Assembly: GCA_905200545.1 (NCBI GenBank)
Contig: CAJKKQ010000005.1
Location: 79,375-143,374 of the forward strand
Length of the DNA stretch: 64,000 nt
Reading direction: 5' to 3'
DNA from: an uncultured Oscillibacter sp.
Lineage (GTDB): Bacteria > Bacillota > Clostridia > Oscillospirales > Oscillospiraceae
Positions 34,203 to 42,702 of the stretch are shown one piece after another. The notes below the pieces were generated by a model. That model ran no database searches. It saw only the letters and a program-made list of their open reading frames with translations, and was not told the origin of the DNA. The position numbers were made by a program, and so were the translations under genes. Positions within the stretch are counted from its first letter, which is position 1, and each line of letters starts with the position of its first letter.

Positions 34203-34724
34203 TCAGTCCTCCGGGTCGGAGGCCTCCTCCCGCCCGTCCAGCTTGTCCCGCTGCTCCTGCAGCTTGGCGGCGGAGGCGGTGCGGAAGCGCACCCGGGACT
34301 GCTTGACCTCGTCCAGAGCGGCCTGAACGGCCTCCTCTGTGCGGGCCAGGGCATCCTCGGCGTACTCGTTGGCCACCTGGCACAGCTGACGGGAGCGGTC
34401 CTCGGCCCGGGCGATGATCTGACGTGCCTTCTCCTTGGCGGCGTAGAGCACCTCGCTGTCAGAGACCTTGGTCTTGGCGTCCAGCTCCGCCTGGCGCATC
34501 ATGCGGTCCACATCCCGCTTGGCCTCGTCCACAAATTTCTCCCGGGCGGCCAGCAGCTCCTGGGCCCGCTTGATCTCCACAGGCAGCTGGGCCCGCAGCT
34601 CGTCCAGAAGATCCAGCATTTCGTCCCGGTCCACCATGCTCATATTGGGCTTGAGGGCAGGGGATTTTGCATTTTCGATGTGCTCGTAGAGCATATCGAT
34701 CAAACGACTCACATCATTGGCCAT
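34203..34724 (-). CDS. Coiled-coil protein of unknown function (ATP synthase subunit B/H-like)
   Basis: 173 residues, almost entirely helical and charged. NDVSRLIDMLYEHIENAK starts the protein; a long coiled coil follows, with Ala/Glu/Lys/Arg repeats (ELLAAREKFVDEAKRDVDRM, AKEKARQIIARAEDRS). Such proteins resemble DivIVA or the b/H subunits of rotary ATPases by composition only. Its place directly after coaD (6 bases) and before the dcw cluster recurs in clostridia, as I recall it. A role in division or envelope organisation is a guess. Confidence 0.75.
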   Translation of the reverse strand: MANDVSRLIDMLYEHIENAKSPALKPNMSMVDRDEMLDLLDELRAQLPVEIKRAQELLAAREKFVDEAKRDVDRMMRQAELDAKTKVSDSEVLYAAKEKARQIIARAEDRSRQLCQVANEYAEDALARTEEAVQAALDEVKQSRVRFRTASAAKLQEQRDKLDGREEASDPED

Positions 34725-34730
34725 ACCGAC

Positions 34731-35222
34731 TCATCCTTCCTTCTTCTCCGTCATTTCGCGCACCAGGGGGATAATGGGCGCGGGCAGGTACCGTTCCAGC
34801 GGCTGGTGGTAACGGATCATCTCCCGGACCATGGAGGAGCTGAAATGCTGATACTCCGCGCTGGCAGGCAGCAGCAGCGTCTCCAGTTGGGGATAGATGC
34901 CCCGGTTGATGAGGGCCAGCTGGTACTCCCCGTCGAAGTCCGAGGTGTTGCGCACCCCCCGGACGATAGCCGTGGCGTGATGGTCCACGGCGAAGTCCGC
35001 CAGGAGCCCCGGCCACAGCTCCGCCTCCACATTGGGAAGCTCCGCCACGGCGGTGCGCACCAGCAGGAGCTTCTGCTCCGGGGTAAACATCTGGCTCTTC
35101 TTCTCGGCGTTGGGACTGACACACACGCAGACCCTGTCAAAACAGGCAGCGGCCCGGCGGATAATATCCATATGCCCCAGTGTGATGGGGTCGAAGCTGC
35201 CTGAACAAATGGCTGTTCTCAT
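34731..35222 (-). CDS. coaD: Phosphopantetheine adenylyltransferase
   Basis: 163 residues from ATG 35222. Nucleotidyltransferase fold with the HxGH-type motif in CSGSFDPITLGHMDIIRRA; VRGVRNTSDFDGEYQLALIN and SSSMVREMI (the ISSTKVRE equivalent) are conserved. It makes dephospho-CoA from 4'-phosphopantetheine and ATP. Its ATG overlaps the rsmD stop by 4 bases, and rsmD-coaD is a common bacterial pair. Confidence 0.97.
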   Translation of the reverse strand: MRTAICSGSFDPITLGHMDIIRRAAACFDRVCVCVSPNAEKKSQMFTPEQKLLLVRTAVAELPNVEAELWPGLLADFAVDHHATAIVRGVRNTSDFDGEYQLALINRGIYPQLETLLLPASAEYQHFSSSMVREMIRYHQPLERYLPAPIIPLVREMTEKKEG

Positions 35223-35791
35223 GGGTGTTGCTCTCCGATTTCCTCGTTTGCGGCCCGGCGGATCACGGTCAGGCCGATCTTGCCGTACCGGTAAGTCCGA
35301 TGGATCCGGTAGGGCGCGCATACCGGCGGCAGCGTCCGCTCCGCCGGATGTTCCGCCACAATTATACCATGCGGATTGAGAATGTCAAACGTTGTAAGAT
35401 GCTCGATTGCAGGTTCCAGCAGTCCCGCCGCGTAAGGCGGATCCAGCAGCACGATGTCAAAGTGCTCCCGGAGGCTTTTCAGGTACTCCATGGAGTCCCC
35501 GGCCACCACCCGGGCCCGGTCCGTCAGCTCCGTCACCTTGAGGTTTTCCCGGATCAGCTTCACGGCGTCCGCCCGGCGGTCCACAAACACCGCCTGCGCC
35601 GCCCCCCGGGACAAACACTCGATGCCCAGCTGCCCGGTACCGGCGAAGAGGTCCAGCACCCGGCGGCCCTCAAGGTCAAACTGGAGAATGCTGAACATGG
35701 CCTCCTTCACACGGTCTGTGGTGGGACGGGTCTCCATCCCCTCCAGCTCCCCGAGCCTGCGGCCCCTGGCCGTTCCGGTAATTACTCGCAT
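35219..35791 (-). CDS. rsmD: 16S rRNA (guanine966-N2)-methyltransferase
   Basis: 190 residues from ATG 35791. N-terminal MRVITGTARGRRL, then TRPTTDRVKEAMFSIL, SAM motif VLDLFAGTGQLGIECLSRG and catalytic DIVLLDPPYAAG are the RsmD signatures. It overlaps rarD by 10 bases at its start and coaD by 4 bases at its end, so the three genes are tightly coupled. Confidence 0.97.
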   Translation of the reverse strand: MRVITGTARGRRLGELEGMETRPTTDRVKEAMFSILQFDLEGRRVLDLFAGTGQLGIECLSRGAAQAVFVDRRADAVKLIRENLKVTELTDRARVVAGDSMEYLKSLREHFDIVLLDPPYAAGLLEPAIEHLTTFDILNPHGIIVAEHPAERTLPPVCAPYRIHRTYRYGKIGLTVIRRAANEEIGEQHP

Positions 35792-36681
35792 CCCGCCTTC
35801 TCCTTTCTCTCCCTGCGCCGGCGCAGGAAGCCGGCGGCCAGATACAGCGCCAGGCCGCTCCATACAAATCCGAACAAAACCCCGTAGGCGGCGGTGAATT
35901 TCTCCCGGAACACCGCCACGGACACCAGAAACTGCAGCGTGGGGTTCACATACATCAAGATTCCCGACAGGCTCATGGGGGTCGTCTTGATCCCCCTGGC
36001 AAAAAACAGCAGCGGCACCGTGGTGGCGATGCCGGAAAGGGGCAGCAGCAGCCACTGCCAGCCAGAGAGGACCCCCACGGCTCCCGTTCCCCGGGCCTCC
36101 GCCCACAGGAGATACGCCAGGGCAAAGGGGGCCAGGGTCATGGTCTCCACCAGGACGGAGACCTCCGCCTCCGCCCGGACACCCTTTTTCACGGCCCCGT
36201 AGACGGCAAAGCTGCCGCCGATCACCAGCGCCATCCAGGGGAACTGGCCGTGGCCCACCACCGTCACCACGATGCCCGCAAAGGTCACCGCCACAGAGAG
36301 CCACTGCAGTGGCGAGAGCCGTTCCCCGAACACCGCCGTGCCCAGCACCACCGCCAGAATGGGGTTCATGTAATAGGCCAGGCTGGCGTCCAGGGCATGT
36401 CCGCCGTTGACGGCCCAGATGTAGACCCCCCAGTTGATGCAGATGAACACGCCGGAGAGCATCATGCGCACCATCTGGCCCCGGTCCCGGCAGGCCTCCG
36501 CCACCGTTTCCAGCCGGCGCCGGGCGGCAAGCAGGGCCAGCAGGAACACCGCCGACCACACGATCCGCGCCGAGAGTACATACAGGGCGTCCACCACCGC
36601 AAGCATATGCCAAAAAATGGGAAGCACGCCCCAGATGATATAGCACACCAGCACGCAAAGAGGTCCGCGGTTGCGCGTCAT
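35782..36681 (-). CDS. rarD: RarD-type EamA-family transporter
   Basis: 299 residues, ten predicted membrane segments in two EamA halves. The N-terminal YIIWGVLPIFWHML and internal FICINWGVYIWAVNGGHALD and SLAYYMNPILAVVLG match the RarD subfamily; the C-terminal half holds SGILMYVNPTLQFL. Members export small metabolites; the substrate is unknown. ATG 36681 follows GGGAGGAGAG. It is the first gene of the rarD-rsmD-coaD set. Confidence 0.9.
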   Translation of the reverse strand: MTRNRGPLCVLVCYIIWGVLPIFWHMLAVVDALYVLSARIVWSAVFLLALLAARRRLETVAEACRDRGQMVRMMLSGVFICINWGVYIWAVNGGHALDASLAYYMNPILAVVLGTAVFGERLSPLQWLSVAVTFAGIVVTVVGHGQFPWMALVIGGSFAVYGAVKKGVRAEAEVSVLVETMTLAPFALAYLLWAEARGTGAVGVLSGWQWLLLPLSGIATTVPLLFFARGIKTTPMSLSGILMYVNPTLQFLVSVAVFREKFTAAYGVLFGFVWSGLALYLAAGFLRRRRERKEKAGCE

Positions 36682-36923
36682 GGCCTCTCTCCTCCCGCCC
36701 CGCTGCGGCGCCTGGCCGCAGGTTGTGAATTTATCCTATTTTACGGCAAATGTATCCGTATTTCAATAGGCGGCCATCCTGTTTTTAGGGCTTGTGCTTT
36801 ACTGGGAAATCGTTTATAATAAAAATCTAAAAATATGGACACTTCCCCCCGCGTTTTTTTATAGAGCAGCCGGACGCGGCCCCGGGCCGCATCCGCCAAT
36901 ACTGGGAAAGAAAGGACGTTCTC

Positions 36924-37274
36924 ATGATTCAATTCAAATCCGATCAAGGTGAGATCTCCGTCAGCAGCGCCGTGTTCTCCAATATCACCGGCATTGCCGC
37001 CACCAACTGCTTCGGCGTCAAGGGCATGGCCTACCGCTCCATGACCGACGGCCTGGTGCATCTGCTGCGCCGGGAGGCCATGAGCAAGGGCGTCAGTATC
37101 ACCTATCACGAAGACGGCTCCGTCTCCATTGAGCTGCACATCATCGTGGAAAACGGCGTGAATCTTCCCGCCGTGTGCCGCTCCATCATGAACGAGGTGC
37201 GGTATGTGGTCACCAAAAACACCGGCGTCCCTGTGAAGGCTGTGGACGTGTGCGTGGATTCCATGACCCTGTGA
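36924..37274 (+). CDS. Asp23/Gls24-family protein (YloU-like)
   Basis: 116 residues, one Asp23 domain: ISVSSAVFSNITGIAATNCF at the N-terminus and ISITYHEDGSVSIELHIIVE-like strands within. This small protein precedes the DAK2/FakA-like gene by 18 bases, as yloU-yloV in Bacillus. Asp23 proteins are envelope- or stress-linked in Gram-positives; the direct role of the YloU group is unsettled. The ATG follows AAAGGA. Confidence 0.92.
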   Translation: MIQFKSDQGEISVSSAVFSNITGIAATNCFGVKGMAYRSMTDGLVHLLRREAMSKGVSITYHEDGSVSIELHIIVENGVNLPAVCRSIMNEVRYVVTKNTGVPVKAVDVCVDSMTL

Positions 37275-37292
37275 GGGAGGAAATAGAGGAAA

Positions 37293-38990
37293 ATGAACGA
37301 ACAAATCACCGGCGTTCTCTTCAAACAGATGGTGCTTCACGGCGCCGCGGCCATCACGGCCCAGAAGCAGGCCATCAATGACCTGAACGTGTTCCCCGTG
37401 CCGGACGGCGACACCGGCACCAATATGTCCATGACCATCGGCACCGCCGTGACGGAGCTGCGCAAGACCACCCCCACCACCGTGGACCAGGCCGCCTCCG
37501 TCACCGCCTCCGCCCTGCTGCGGGGCGCCCGGGGCAACTCCGGCGTCATTTTGTCCCTGCTCTTCCGGGGCCTTTCCAAAGCCCTCAAGGGCAGGGAAAC
37601 CTGCGACGCCGCCGCCTTTGCCGCCGCCATGCAGGAGGGTGTCAGCGCTGCCTACAAGGCCGTCATGAAGCCCGCCGAGGGCACCGTGCTCACCGTCTCC
37701 CGTCTGGCCGCCAAGCAGGCCGTGGATACGGCCGCGCAGGAAAAGGACGTGGAAAAAGTGTTGGAGGAAGCCATCCGGGCCGGCAACGAGGCCCTGGCCC
37801 AGACCATCGAGATGAACCCCGTGCTGAAAAAGGCCGGCGTGGTGGATGCCGGCGGCAAGGGGTATCTGCTGATCCTGGAGGGCATGCTGGCGGAAATGCG
37901 GGGCGAGCCCATGCCGGAGGTAGGCGACGACGGCGAGCCGGAGAAGGAAAAGGCCGACTTTGCCATGATGGCCGCCGAGGAGATCACCTTCGCCTTCGAC
38001 ACGGTGTTCATCGTCCGCAAGTCCAATCCCGACATCTCTCTGGAGCCCCTGCGCACCTATTTGAACAGCATCGGCGACAGCCTGGTCATCGGTGAGGACG
38101 ACGAGGCCTTCAAGGTCCACGTCCACACCAACATCCCCGGCTCCGCCCTGAATGAATCCCAGAAGTACGGCACGCTGGAGCTGGCCAAGATTGAGAATAT
38201 GCGCACCCAGGCGGACGATCTGGCCGCCGGCAAGCATGTCCAGAGCACCGACGACCTGGACGCCGTGGAAAAAGAGCTGGAGTCCGGCGAGGGTGCTCAG
38301 GAGGAGGGCCACGTGGTGGCCGCTCCGGAAAAGCCCTACGGCTTTTTGGCCGTGTGTGCCGGTGAGGGCCTGGCCGCCGTGTTCCGGGACCTGGGCGCCG
38401 ACGGCGTGGTCTCCGGCGGACAGACCATGAACCCCTCCACCGAGAGCATCCTGGAGGGTGTGGACAAGATCCCCGCCGAGACGGTGTTCGTCCTGCCCAA
38501 CAACGGCAACATCATCATGGCCGCCCAGCAGTGCGACGCCCTGACGGATAAGCACGTGGTGGTCATCCCCTCCAAGACGGTGCCCCAGGGCATCACCGCC
38601 ATGATGAACGTGGACTTCGAGGCGCCGGACGTCCAGTCCATCACCGACGCCATGACGGAATCCCTCTCCACCGTCACCACCGCCCAGATCACCTACGCCG
38701 CCCGGGATTCCGACTTCGACGGCTTCGACATCAAGGCCGGGGACTACCTGGCCTTGCAGGAGGGCAAGCTCTTCGGAACCGACGGCGACCTGAACGCCCT
38801 GCTCCACGCTCTGGCTCAGAGCGCTCTGGAGCATGCAGCCTCCTTCATCTCGCTGTACTTCGGCGAGGATGTGACGGAGGAAGACGCCAACGCCGCCGCC
38901 AAGGTCTTTGAGGAGACCTGCCCCGAGGCGGAGGTAGCCGTCCTCTCCGGCGGCCAGCCTGTGTACTATTATATCATCTCCATGGAATAA
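37293..38990 (+). CDS. DAK2-domain protein, fatty-acid-kinase-like (YloV/FakA)
   Basis: 565 residues. The N-terminal DAK2 kinase domain carries the ATP/Mg motif FPVPDGDTGTNMSMTI (about residues 31-46), with ALLRGARGNSGVILSLLFRG and the middle domain GVVDAGGKGYLLILEGML. A C-terminal domain with VFVLPNNGNIIMAAQQC follows. FakA phosphorylates fatty acids held by DegV-family FakB proteins, feeding exogenous acyl chains into phospholipid. A DegV protein lies 4 kb downstream, which suits this role. Confidence 0.92.
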   Translation: MNEQITGVLFKQMVLHGAAAITAQKQAINDLNVFPVPDGDTGTNMSMTIGTAVTELRKTTPTTVDQAASVTASALLRGARGNSGVILSLLFRGLSKALKGRETCDAAAFAAAMQEGVSAAYKAVMKPAEGTVLTVSRLAAKQAVDTAAQEKDVEKVLEEAIRAGNEALAQTIEMNPVLKKAGVVDAGGKGYLLILEGMLAEMRGEPMPEVGDDGEPEKEKADFAMMAAEEITFAFDTVFIVRKSNPDISLEPLRTYLNSIGDSLVIGEDDEAFKVHVHTNIPGSALNESQKYGTLELAKIENMRTQADDLAAGKHVQSTDDLDAVEKELESGEGAQEEGHVVAAPEKPYGFLAVCAGEGLAAVFRDLGADGVVSGGQTMNPSTESILEGVDKIPAETVFVLPNNGNIIMAAQQCDALTDKHVVVIPSKTVPQGITAMMNVDFEAPDVQSITDAMTESLSTVTTAQITYAARDSDFDGFDIKAGDYLALQEGKLFGTDGDLNALLHALAQSALEHAASFISLYFGEDVTEEDANAAAKVFEETCPEAEVAVLSGGQPVYYYIISME

Positions 38991-39012
38991 GCCCCGGCGG
39001 GGCATTCCAATC

Positions 39013-39045
39013 AAAAAGCGGCGGGGAGGTCCCCCCGCTTTTTTG
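39013..39045 (+). terminator. Terminator after the FakA-like gene
   Basis: AAAAAGCGG-C-GGGG / CCCC-CCGCTTTTTT stem followed by T residues, between converging genes. The A-rich left arm also allows use from the minus strand. Confidence 0.88.
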
Positions 39046-39051
39046 TATTCT

Positions 39052-39981
39052 TCACTTGTGATCTTCCGTCTGGGCCGCGCTCTCCCGAGCCCGACGGCGG
39101 CGGATCACCCGCCAGGCGATAACGCCGCCCACCGCCAGCACCACCACCGGCACCCAAATGTAGGCCAGCAGCACCGCAAGGCCTTCCAGCACGTCCACGA
39201 AGCCGTTCCAGCCGGAGCGGAACGCCGCTCCCATGCGGCTGGCGAAGCCCTGGGCAGGCTCCTCCACGTTGGAGAGCTGATACACCTCCTCCAGGGAGAT
39301 GTTGACGGTGGAGTAGTCCACCAGGGAGTCGTAGCTGCGCAAGGTGCCCGTCAGCTGCTCGATGGTCAGCTCCGTGTCGGAGATGGCGGACTCGATGGTG
39401 ATGATGTCCTCCATGGTCTCCGCCTGTGCCAGGAGGGTCTGGAGCCGCTCCAGCTTGGTCTGTTGGGTGACGAGACGGCTCTCGGTGTCGTAATACTGCT
39501 CACTGATGTTCTGGCTGTTCTCCTCCTGCCGGACGATGTGACACAGCTTTCCCACCTGGGTCAGCAGGTTCTGGTACTGCTCCGCCGGGACCCGGATGGT
39601 ATAGTAGGCACTGCGGTAGTCCCCGCCGTAGTTGTAGACAGAGGCCGTCTCAAAGTAGCCTCCCATGTCCTCCACCAGCTGCCGCAATCCAGCGGCGGCA
39701 TCGTCAAAGGCGGTGGTCTCCACCTGCATATCCATGGTGTAGATCATCTTGGCGTCCTGGAGCCGGCTGTCCGTCCCGCCGCCCTCCTGGGCCTCTTCGC
39801 TCTCCATGGGCGCCATGCCCATGGCGCCGTTCATCCCGCTGCCGCTGTCGGAGCCGGTCTCCGCGGTGGCCGTGTCCATAGCCGCAGAATCACTGGCGGC
39901 AGTTTCTCCGCTGGCAGCGCCGCAGCCCGCCAGGGTCAGCATCAGAGCCAGCGCCAGAACCCATACCAAACCTCTTTTCAT
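39052..39981 (-). CDS. DUF4349-domain lipoprotein
   Basis: 309 residues from ATG 39981 with AAAGGAGGG. Lipobox in LALMLTLAGCG, a Ser/Ala/Met-rich linker (about 25-75), then the DUF4349 domain: VEDMGGYFETASVYNY, YYTIRVPAEQYQNLL, a coiled coil around LEKLQTLL-like heptads (about 180-230), and DYSTVNISLEEVY. One C-terminal membrane segment (about 265-290) precedes a basic tail. Attached to the outer face by lipid and spanning the membrane at its end. No known function. It stands alone. Confidence 0.88.
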   Translation of the reverse strand: MKRGLVWVLALALMLTLAGCGAASGETAASDSAAMDTATAETGSDSGSGMNGAMGMAPMESEEAQEGGGTDSRLQDAKMIYTMDMQVETTAFDDAAAGLRQLVEDMGGYFETASVYNYGGDYRSAYYTIRVPAEQYQNLLTQVGKLCHIVRQEENSQNISEQYYDTESRLVTQQTKLERLQTLLAQAETMEDIITIESAISDTELTIEQLTGTLRSYDSLVDYSTVNISLEEVYQLSNVEEPAQGFASRMGAAFRSGWNGFVDVLEGLAVLLAYIWVPVVVLAVGGVIAWRVIRRRRARESAAQTEDHK

Positions 39982-40184
39982 CCGAAAGCCCTCCTTTTCT
40001 TTGGGTGGGCCGCAGTCTTCCCTCTGCAGCCCTTTGTCCATATAGACGGGATTTGGCTCAAAACGTTCCACGCCCGGGAAAGTTTTTTTCCAGCAGTTGT
40101 CTTTTTTCTCCAGTGGGACTACAATAGAAAAAGAGCCGGCGCCCAGGCGCCGGCCATGATGAGAAAAATCGGAGGGATTTACCT

Positions 40185-41204
40185 ATGACTTATCAGGAAG
40201 TTCTGGAACAGGCCCGCGGCTGCGTGGGGCCCTACTGCAAGTCCTGTCCCGTGTGCAACGGCCTGGCCTGCCGCAACACCATCCCCGGCCCCGGCGCCAA
40301 GGGCATCGGCACCGGCTTTATCCGCAACTATCAGAAGTGGCAGGAGCTGTGTGTCAACATGGACACCATCTGCGAAAACAAACCCGCAGACACCTCCCTC
40401 ACCGTCTTCGGCAAGACCGTGGACATTCCCGTGTTCGCCGCACCCGTGGGTGCCATGCAGCTCCACTACGGCGACAAGTACGACGACCTGGCCTACAATG
40501 ACATTCTGGTCTCCGCCTGCGCCGCGGCGGGCATTGCCGCCTTTACCGGCGACGGCACCAACCCCGCCGTCATGGAGGGTGCCGCCAGCGCCCTGAAGAA
40601 GAACGGCGGCTGCGGCGTTCCCACTATCAAGCCCTGGAACATGGACTTGATCCGGGAGAAGATGGAGCTGGTGAAGGACGCCGATCCCTTTGCCATCGCC
40701 ATGGACATCGACGCGGCAGGCCTGCCCTTCCTGCAGAACATGACGCCTCCCGCCGGCAGCAAGACCGTGGAGCAGCTCAAGCAGATCGTCGCCTGGGCGG
40801 AGAAGCCCTTCATCCTCAAGGGCATCATGACCGTTGCCGGTGCCAAGAAGGCCCTGGAGGCCGGTGCCCAGGGCATCGTGGTGTCCAACCACGGCGGCCG
40901 GGTTCTGGACCAGTGCCCCTCTACCGCCGAGGTGCTTCCTGCCATCGCCGACGCCGTGGGCGGCAAGCTCACCATCTTTGTGGACGGCGGCATCCGCACC
41001 GGCATGGATGTATTCAAGGCCCTGGCCCTGGGTGCCGACGCGGTGCTCATCGGCCGTCCCTTCGTGAACATGGTCTACGGAGGCGGGGCCGAGGGTGTGA
41101 AGGTCTTTGTGGACAAGCTCAAGGCGGAGCTTGCCGACACCATGGCCATGTGCGGCGCCCACTCCCTCTCCGACATCAACCGCTCCATGCTTTACGGGTT
41201 CTGA
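40185..41204 (+). CDS. FMN-dependent alpha-hydroxy-acid oxidizing protein with Cys-rich N-terminus
   Basis: 339 residues, FMN-dependent (beta/alpha)8 barrel. Late motifs are clear: LKGIMTVAGAKKALEAGA (catalytic/FMN Lys), IVVSNHGGRVLD (catalytic His and Arg), FVDGGIRTGMDVFKALALGA and IGRPF. The first 30 residues hold five Cys (residues 13, 18, 21, 24, 29), a spacing that could bind a metal or Fe-S cluster and is absent from classical glycolate or lactate oxidases. In an anaerobe, a dehydrogenase passing electrons elsewhere is more likely than an oxidase; the substrate is unknown. ATG 40185 follows GGAGGG, and a strong terminator follows the gene. Confidence 0.88.
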   Translation: MTYQEVLEQARGCVGPYCKSCPVCNGLACRNTIPGPGAKGIGTGFIRNYQKWQELCVNMDTICENKPADTSLTVFGKTVDIPVFAAPVGAMQLHYGDKYDDLAYNDILVSACAAAGIAAFTGDGTNPAVMEGAASALKKNGGCGVPTIKPWNMDLIREKMELVKDADPFAIAMDIDAAGLPFLQNMTPPAGSKTVEQLKQIVAWAEKPFILKGIMTVAGAKKALEAGAQGIVVSNHGGRVLDQCPSTAEVLPAIADAVGGKLTIFVDGGIRTGMDVFKALALGADAVLIGRPFVNMVYGGGAEGVKVFVDKLKAELADTMAMCGAHSLSDINRSMLYGF

Positions 41205-41234
41205 TCCTCCCTACATCTTCCCCAAAACGCAGCA

Positions 41235-41268
41235 CACCCTCCGGACAGCTGTCCGGAGGGTGCTTTTT
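41235..41268 (+). terminator. Terminator after the alpha-hydroxy-acid oxidase gene
   Basis: A perfect stem CACCCTCCGGAC / GTCCGGAGGGTG with loop AGCT, followed by CTTTTTT. Confidence 0.93.
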
Positions 41269-41312
41269 TCCATATGAAGTTCTGCGTCCGTTCAGGCGAC
41301 CGGAGCAGCGCA

Positions 41313-42068
41313 TCAGAAGACGCACCGGCAGGTGAAGCACACCCCGTCGGGACCGGTGGCCTCCATCAAATACTCGTCCTCCCCCACCCGGAAGCCGGAG
41401 AGTGCCAGCTCCTGGCCCAGCTTGGCCTCCTTGCTGTAGTTGAGGTAGAACTCCCGGGGCATCCGCTCCTGATAGGGGGAGGGCAGATAGTCCCAGATGA
41501 CATCCCCATAGTTGCCGCTGTACAGGTGGCCGTTGCCGTCCAGATCCGACCACATCACCCGGCGCTTCCCCAGATCCTCCAGCCCCTCGTGGGGCAGCAC
41601 GATCTTGCAGGGCTCCGGACAGTCCAGCTCCGGAGCGTGGTTTTCCAGCTTCCGGGCGGAGAAGGAGGACGGCCGCAGGATCCGGCGGGTCTTGGGATCT
41701 ACCAGGATCCAGTCGCTCTTGTAGTCCACGCACACATTTCCCGCCTTGTCCCGGGTCTCATAGTGGCGGCACATGTGGGCACCCTTGACCCCCGCCTCCC
41801 AGGTGGTGGTGGTGACCACTTCCCCCGCCATGGGGCTGCGGTGGATCCGCAGGGCGATGCGGGAGAGGAGAAATACCTCCCCCTTCTCGTAGAGCTTTTC
41901 ATAGGGCAGCCCCCGGGCATCGTAATCGTAGCCCGCCATGGCGGCAGCCTTGCTCAAAAGCGTGCCCACCCGGGCCCGGCGGCGGCAGTCACACTCCGCA
42001 AAAATCAGTTCCTCCTGACGGCTGTAGGATTCCTCCGTCAGCTCCTGATGAAAACTTTCCAATTCCAC
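41313..42068 (-). CDS. Acyl-ACP thioesterase (FatA family)
   Basis: About 251 residues with two hot-dog domains. The N-terminal half includes CDCRRRARVGTLLSKAAAMA and TTTTWEAGVKGAHMCRHYE; the second half carries MWSDLDGNGHLYSGNYGDVI, equivalent to the D-x-N-x-H-V-N-N-x-Y active-site motif of plant-type thioesterases. It releases free fatty acids from ACP. The start is set at GTG 42068, which has AGGAG 10 bases upstream and gives the family length; ATG at 42101 is an alternative. It faces away from RidA and toward the oxidase gene. Confidence 0.87.
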   Translation of the reverse strand: MELESFHQELTEESYSRQEELIFAECDCRRRARVGTLLSKAAAMAGYDYDARGLPYEKLYEKGEVFLLSRIALRIHRSPMAGEVVTTTTWEAGVKGAHMCRHYETRDKAGNVCVDYKSDWILVDPKTRRILRPSSFSARKLENHAPELDCPEPCKIVLPHEGLEDLGKRRVMWSDLDGNGHLYSGNYGDVIWDYLPSPYQERMPREFYLNYSKEAKLGQELALSGFRVGEDEYLMEATGPDGVCFTCRCVF

Positions 42069-42226
42069 TTTCGTTCCGCTCCTCTCCGGCCCCAGGGCCA
42101 TCCGATATTCACATATTTTGTCTGTGATGATACCACCATTTTCCCCGTTGTGCAAGCGGCGGTGATTGACTTTTCCCTCCGGCCCCGCTATGATGGAGGT
42201 ACCAACATAACCAAGGAGGAACCATC

Positions 42227-42598
42227 ATGAAAACCGTGATTGCCACCACCAACGCCCCCGGCGCCATCGGCCCCTATTCCCAGGGCTTCGAGGTCAACGG
42301 CATCGTCTATACCTCCGGCCAGATTCCCGCCGACCCCGCCACCGGTGCAGTTCCCGAGGGCATTGCCGCCCAGGCCGAGCAGAGCTGCAAGAACGTAGGC
42401 GCCATCCTGGAGGCCGCCGGCTCCAGCTTTGAAAAGGTCTTCAAGACCACCTGCTTCCTGGCGGACATGGGCGACTTTGCTGCCTTCAACGAAGTGTACG
42501 CCAAGTTCTTCACCTCCAAGCCCGCCCGCAGCTGCGTGGCCGTGCGGGAGCTGCCCAAGGGTGTCCTGTGCGAGATCGAGGCCATCGCCGAGAAGTAA
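42227..42598 (+). CDS. RidA-family deaminase
   Basis: 123 residues, a full-length RidA/YjgF protein. VIATTNAPGAIGPYSQGFEV, YTSGQIPADPATG, the CKNVGAILEAAGSSFEKVFK helix and the C-terminal RSCVAVRELPKGVLCEIEAI with the catalytic Arg are all present. It hydrolyses reactive 2-aminoacrylate and other enamines/imines, a protective role. AAGGAGGAA precedes the ATG and a strong terminator follows. Confidence 0.95.
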   Translation: MKTVIATTNAPGAIGPYSQGFEVNGIVYTSGQIPADPATGAVPEGIAAQAEQSCKNVGAILEAAGSSFEKVFKTTCFLADMGDFAAFNEVYAKFFTSKPARSCVAVRELPKGVLCEIEAIAEK

Positions 42599-42623
42599 TA
42601 CCTACCCGTCCGGTAAAGCCACA

Positions 42624-42653
42624 GCAGCGGGGCCGCAAATGCGGCCCCGCTGC
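42624..42653 (+). terminator. Terminator after ridA-like gene
   Basis: A perfect 14-base stem GCAGCGGGGCCGCA / TGCGGCCCCGCTGC with a 2-base gap, then TTGTCTTTCTTTTT. Confidence 0.88.
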
Positions 42654-42702
42654 TTGTCTTTCTTTTTATGCACAATATTGTCCGTACAGGTCAAGATTAT
42701 GT

